Source: Halomonas sp.
GTDB taxonomy: Bacteria > Pseudomonadota > Gammaproteobacteria > Pseudomonadales > Halomonadaceae
Direction: 5' to 3'
NCBI GenBank assembly: GCA_003560175.1
Contig: PWIZ01000057.1
Location: 1-7,121, forward strand
DNA length: 7,121 bases
The notes under the pieces were generated by a model. It ran no database searches, was not told where the DNA came from, and was given only the letters and a program-made list of their open reading frames with translations. The position numbers were made by a program, and so were the translations under genes. Below, piece after piece: positions 6,390 to 7,121 of the stretch. How positions within the stretch are numbered: position 1 is the stretch's first letter; every line of letters begins with the position of its first letter.

Positions 6390-6838
6390 AAGTTTGTTAT
6401 TTTAGATATAGCCCATTTTGTTATTTCTTCTTGAAGCTCATCCATTATTTCATCTATTGGTAATGCTTCTAAGAACGGACTTGCTTCAATGCCTTCATTA
6501 GCTATTTTTCTTCCTATTAAGTAAGTCAAGCTTCTTTGCTGTTCAGCTAATGGTCTGTTGCTTCCTGTTATTGTCAGTCCTTTTCGTTCAACCCAAGCAC
6601 GAATTGCATCCACCGGTGGAAATTTACCTGGTCTTCTTCCATCGTGGACATATTGAGCATATTCAGCCATTTGTATTGTAAGGGTTACAGTACCTACTTG
6701 GAATTGTATGGAGTCCATGAGCGTACCCGTATCAACCTTGTTTATTTTGTCCAAGTTTTGCTTGAGCAGATCAGTATGCTTCTGTCCCCACTTATGCAGA
6801 ACCCTGCTTATTATATCTTTGAGTTTATTATTGTTCAT
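6380..6838 (-). CDS. HK97 gp10-like neck/tail-completion protein
   Basis: This 152-aa protein is a typical size for the HK97-gp10-like family, which closes the head-tail joint or tail end of siphoviruses. Motifs seen: a basic N-terminal helix (1-34); the family's VDTGTLMDSI (35-44); then AEYAQYVHDGRRPGKFPP (58-75) with DAIRAWVERKGL (77-88); YLIGRKIANEGI (106-117) and SPFLEAL (120-126); and a C-terminal amphipathic helix. The 'YAxYVxxGRxPGKxPPxxxIxxWxxxKG' pattern is the strongest family signature in the window. The ATG overlaps the preceding stop by one base (TAATG), which fixes the start, and the end overlaps the chaperone gene. It lies directly before the chaperone; a major tail protein gene would usually come between them, and none is seen. 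Confidence 0.86.
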   Translation of the reverse strand: MNNNKLKDIISRVLHKWGQKHTDLLKQNLDKINKVDTGTLMDSIQFQVGTVTLTIQMAEYAQYVHDGRRPGKFPPVDAIRAWVERKGLTITGSNRPLAEQQRSLTYLIGRKIANEGIEASPFLEALPIDEIMDELQEEITKWAISKITNLWQ

Positions 6839-6840
6839 TA
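6836..6840 (-). promoter_or_regulatory. TAATG stop-start overlap (88-aa to gp10-like gene)
   Basis: The TAA stop of the 88-aa gene and the ATG of the gp10-like gene share one A. The upstream sequence on the coding strand (TTTATATATAATAGA) has no Shine-Dalgarno, so reinitiation by ribosomes finishing the 88-aa gene is the likely mode of translation. Confidence 0.6.
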
Positions 6841-7104
6841 TCTATTATATATAAATATGGGTTTTGCTTCATTGTTCTGAACTATATTGGAATACATTAT
6901 CACAAGCACCATATCCCTAACGTTATCTATATCACGTTCATCAAAGACACCGCGTTGTTCAAGCGTAAAGTATTTTGTCAGTCCTTGAACTTTTACCTTA
7001 AATACGTTATTTTTATAGTTGTCCCATTCTACATACACAAATTCTTGTTTCAGCCTTTTCATCACTGCACCCTTCCATGCTGAATTCCATTCGCCTGTTG
7101 TCAT
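6838..7104 (-). CDS. Hypothetical phage protein, start possibly beyond window edge
   Basis: I do not recognise this 88-aa protein. It has a short N-terminal part with two Trp residues (EWNSAWKG), a mixed beta region (FVYVEWDNYKNNVFKVKVQ, then KYFTLEQRGVFDE), an Asp/Arg-rich turn (ERDIDNVRDM) and a hydrophobic strand (VLVIMYSNIV). There is no signal peptide or convincing transmembrane helix. Its place directly before the gp10-like gene, with a one-base overlap, suggests a small head-tail connector or tail protein, by position only. The start is uncertain: the frame stays open upstream of the ATG at 7104 through GAA, ACA, AAA, GAT and AAA to a codon ending in TG cut by the window edge. If its missing first base is A, the protein begins MKDKTEM. 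The window's last three bases could also be the TGA stop of the previous gene in another frame. Confidence 0.62.
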   Translation of the reverse strand: MTTGEWNSAWKGAVMKRLKQEFVYVEWDNYKNNVFKVKVQGLTKYFTLEQRGVFDERDIDNVRDMVLVIMYSNIVQNNEAKPIFIYNR

Positions 7105-7121
7105 TTCTGTTTTATCTTTCA

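Noticed and set aside
1..7121. CRISPR arrays, tRNA genes, IS ends, attachment sites
   Set aside because: No regularly spaced direct repeats, tRNA-like cloverleaf, transposase or terminal inverted repeats were seen, and coding sequence fills nearly all of the window.

Overview
The window reads as part of the tail module of a tailed phage or prophage, most likely one that infects a member of the Bacteroidota. Every supportable gene lies on the minus strand, so transcription runs from high to low coordinates. The genes are packed with 1-14 nt overlaps or gaps of at most 33 nt, as in a single late operon. Three things suggest Bacteroidota: the gene starts almost entirely lack Shine-Dalgarno sequences, the DNA is AT-rich, and two of the tail proteins (395 and 780 aa) carry sequence signatures I associate with phages of that group. 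No host gene, integrase, tRNA, IS element or CRISPR array is visible.

In order of transcription: (1) an unrecognised 88-aa protein (7104-6838) whose true start may lie just outside the window. (2) A 152-aa HK97-gp10-like neck/tail-completion protein (6838-6380). (3) A 198-aa tail assembly chaperone-like ORF (6389-5793) and, in its -1 frame, a 115-aa overlapping ORF (5913-5566). The overlap contains a run of nine T on the coding strand in exactly the right phase for a -1 slip (T TTT TTT), which predicts a 274-aa fusion of the lambda gpG/gpGT kind. (4) A 395-aa tail-tip or baseplate-type protein (5532-4345). (5) A 780-aa tail structural protein (4345-2003) whose first 60 residues carry a characteristic SFTKTIDVPGTKHNNKLFG block. 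(6) An 85-aa protein (1999-1742). (7) The first 585 residues of a large tail fibre or tip protein (1755 to the window edge at 1), which has no stop inside the window.

The 85-aa protein and the fibre start with the same ungapped signature (KRIIDF, 11 residues, LxxWxDG), so they probably share a module for attachment to the virion. The fibre combines that anchor, a beta-rich middle, a YadA-head-like beta-roll of GYxAG-type repeats and a phage tail-tip domain. It is the best candidate for the host-contacting protein. The chaperone pair would guide tail tube assembly, the gp10-like protein would finish the head-tail joint, and the 395- and 780-aa proteins would form the tip that carries the fibre.

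The most noteworthy points are the frameshift signal with an unusual hairpin just 5' of it, the absence of a tape-measure gene between the chaperone and the tip genes, and the duplicated N-terminal anchor. I see no wholly new system; the novelty is in the arrangement and in protein families that are poorly characterised.
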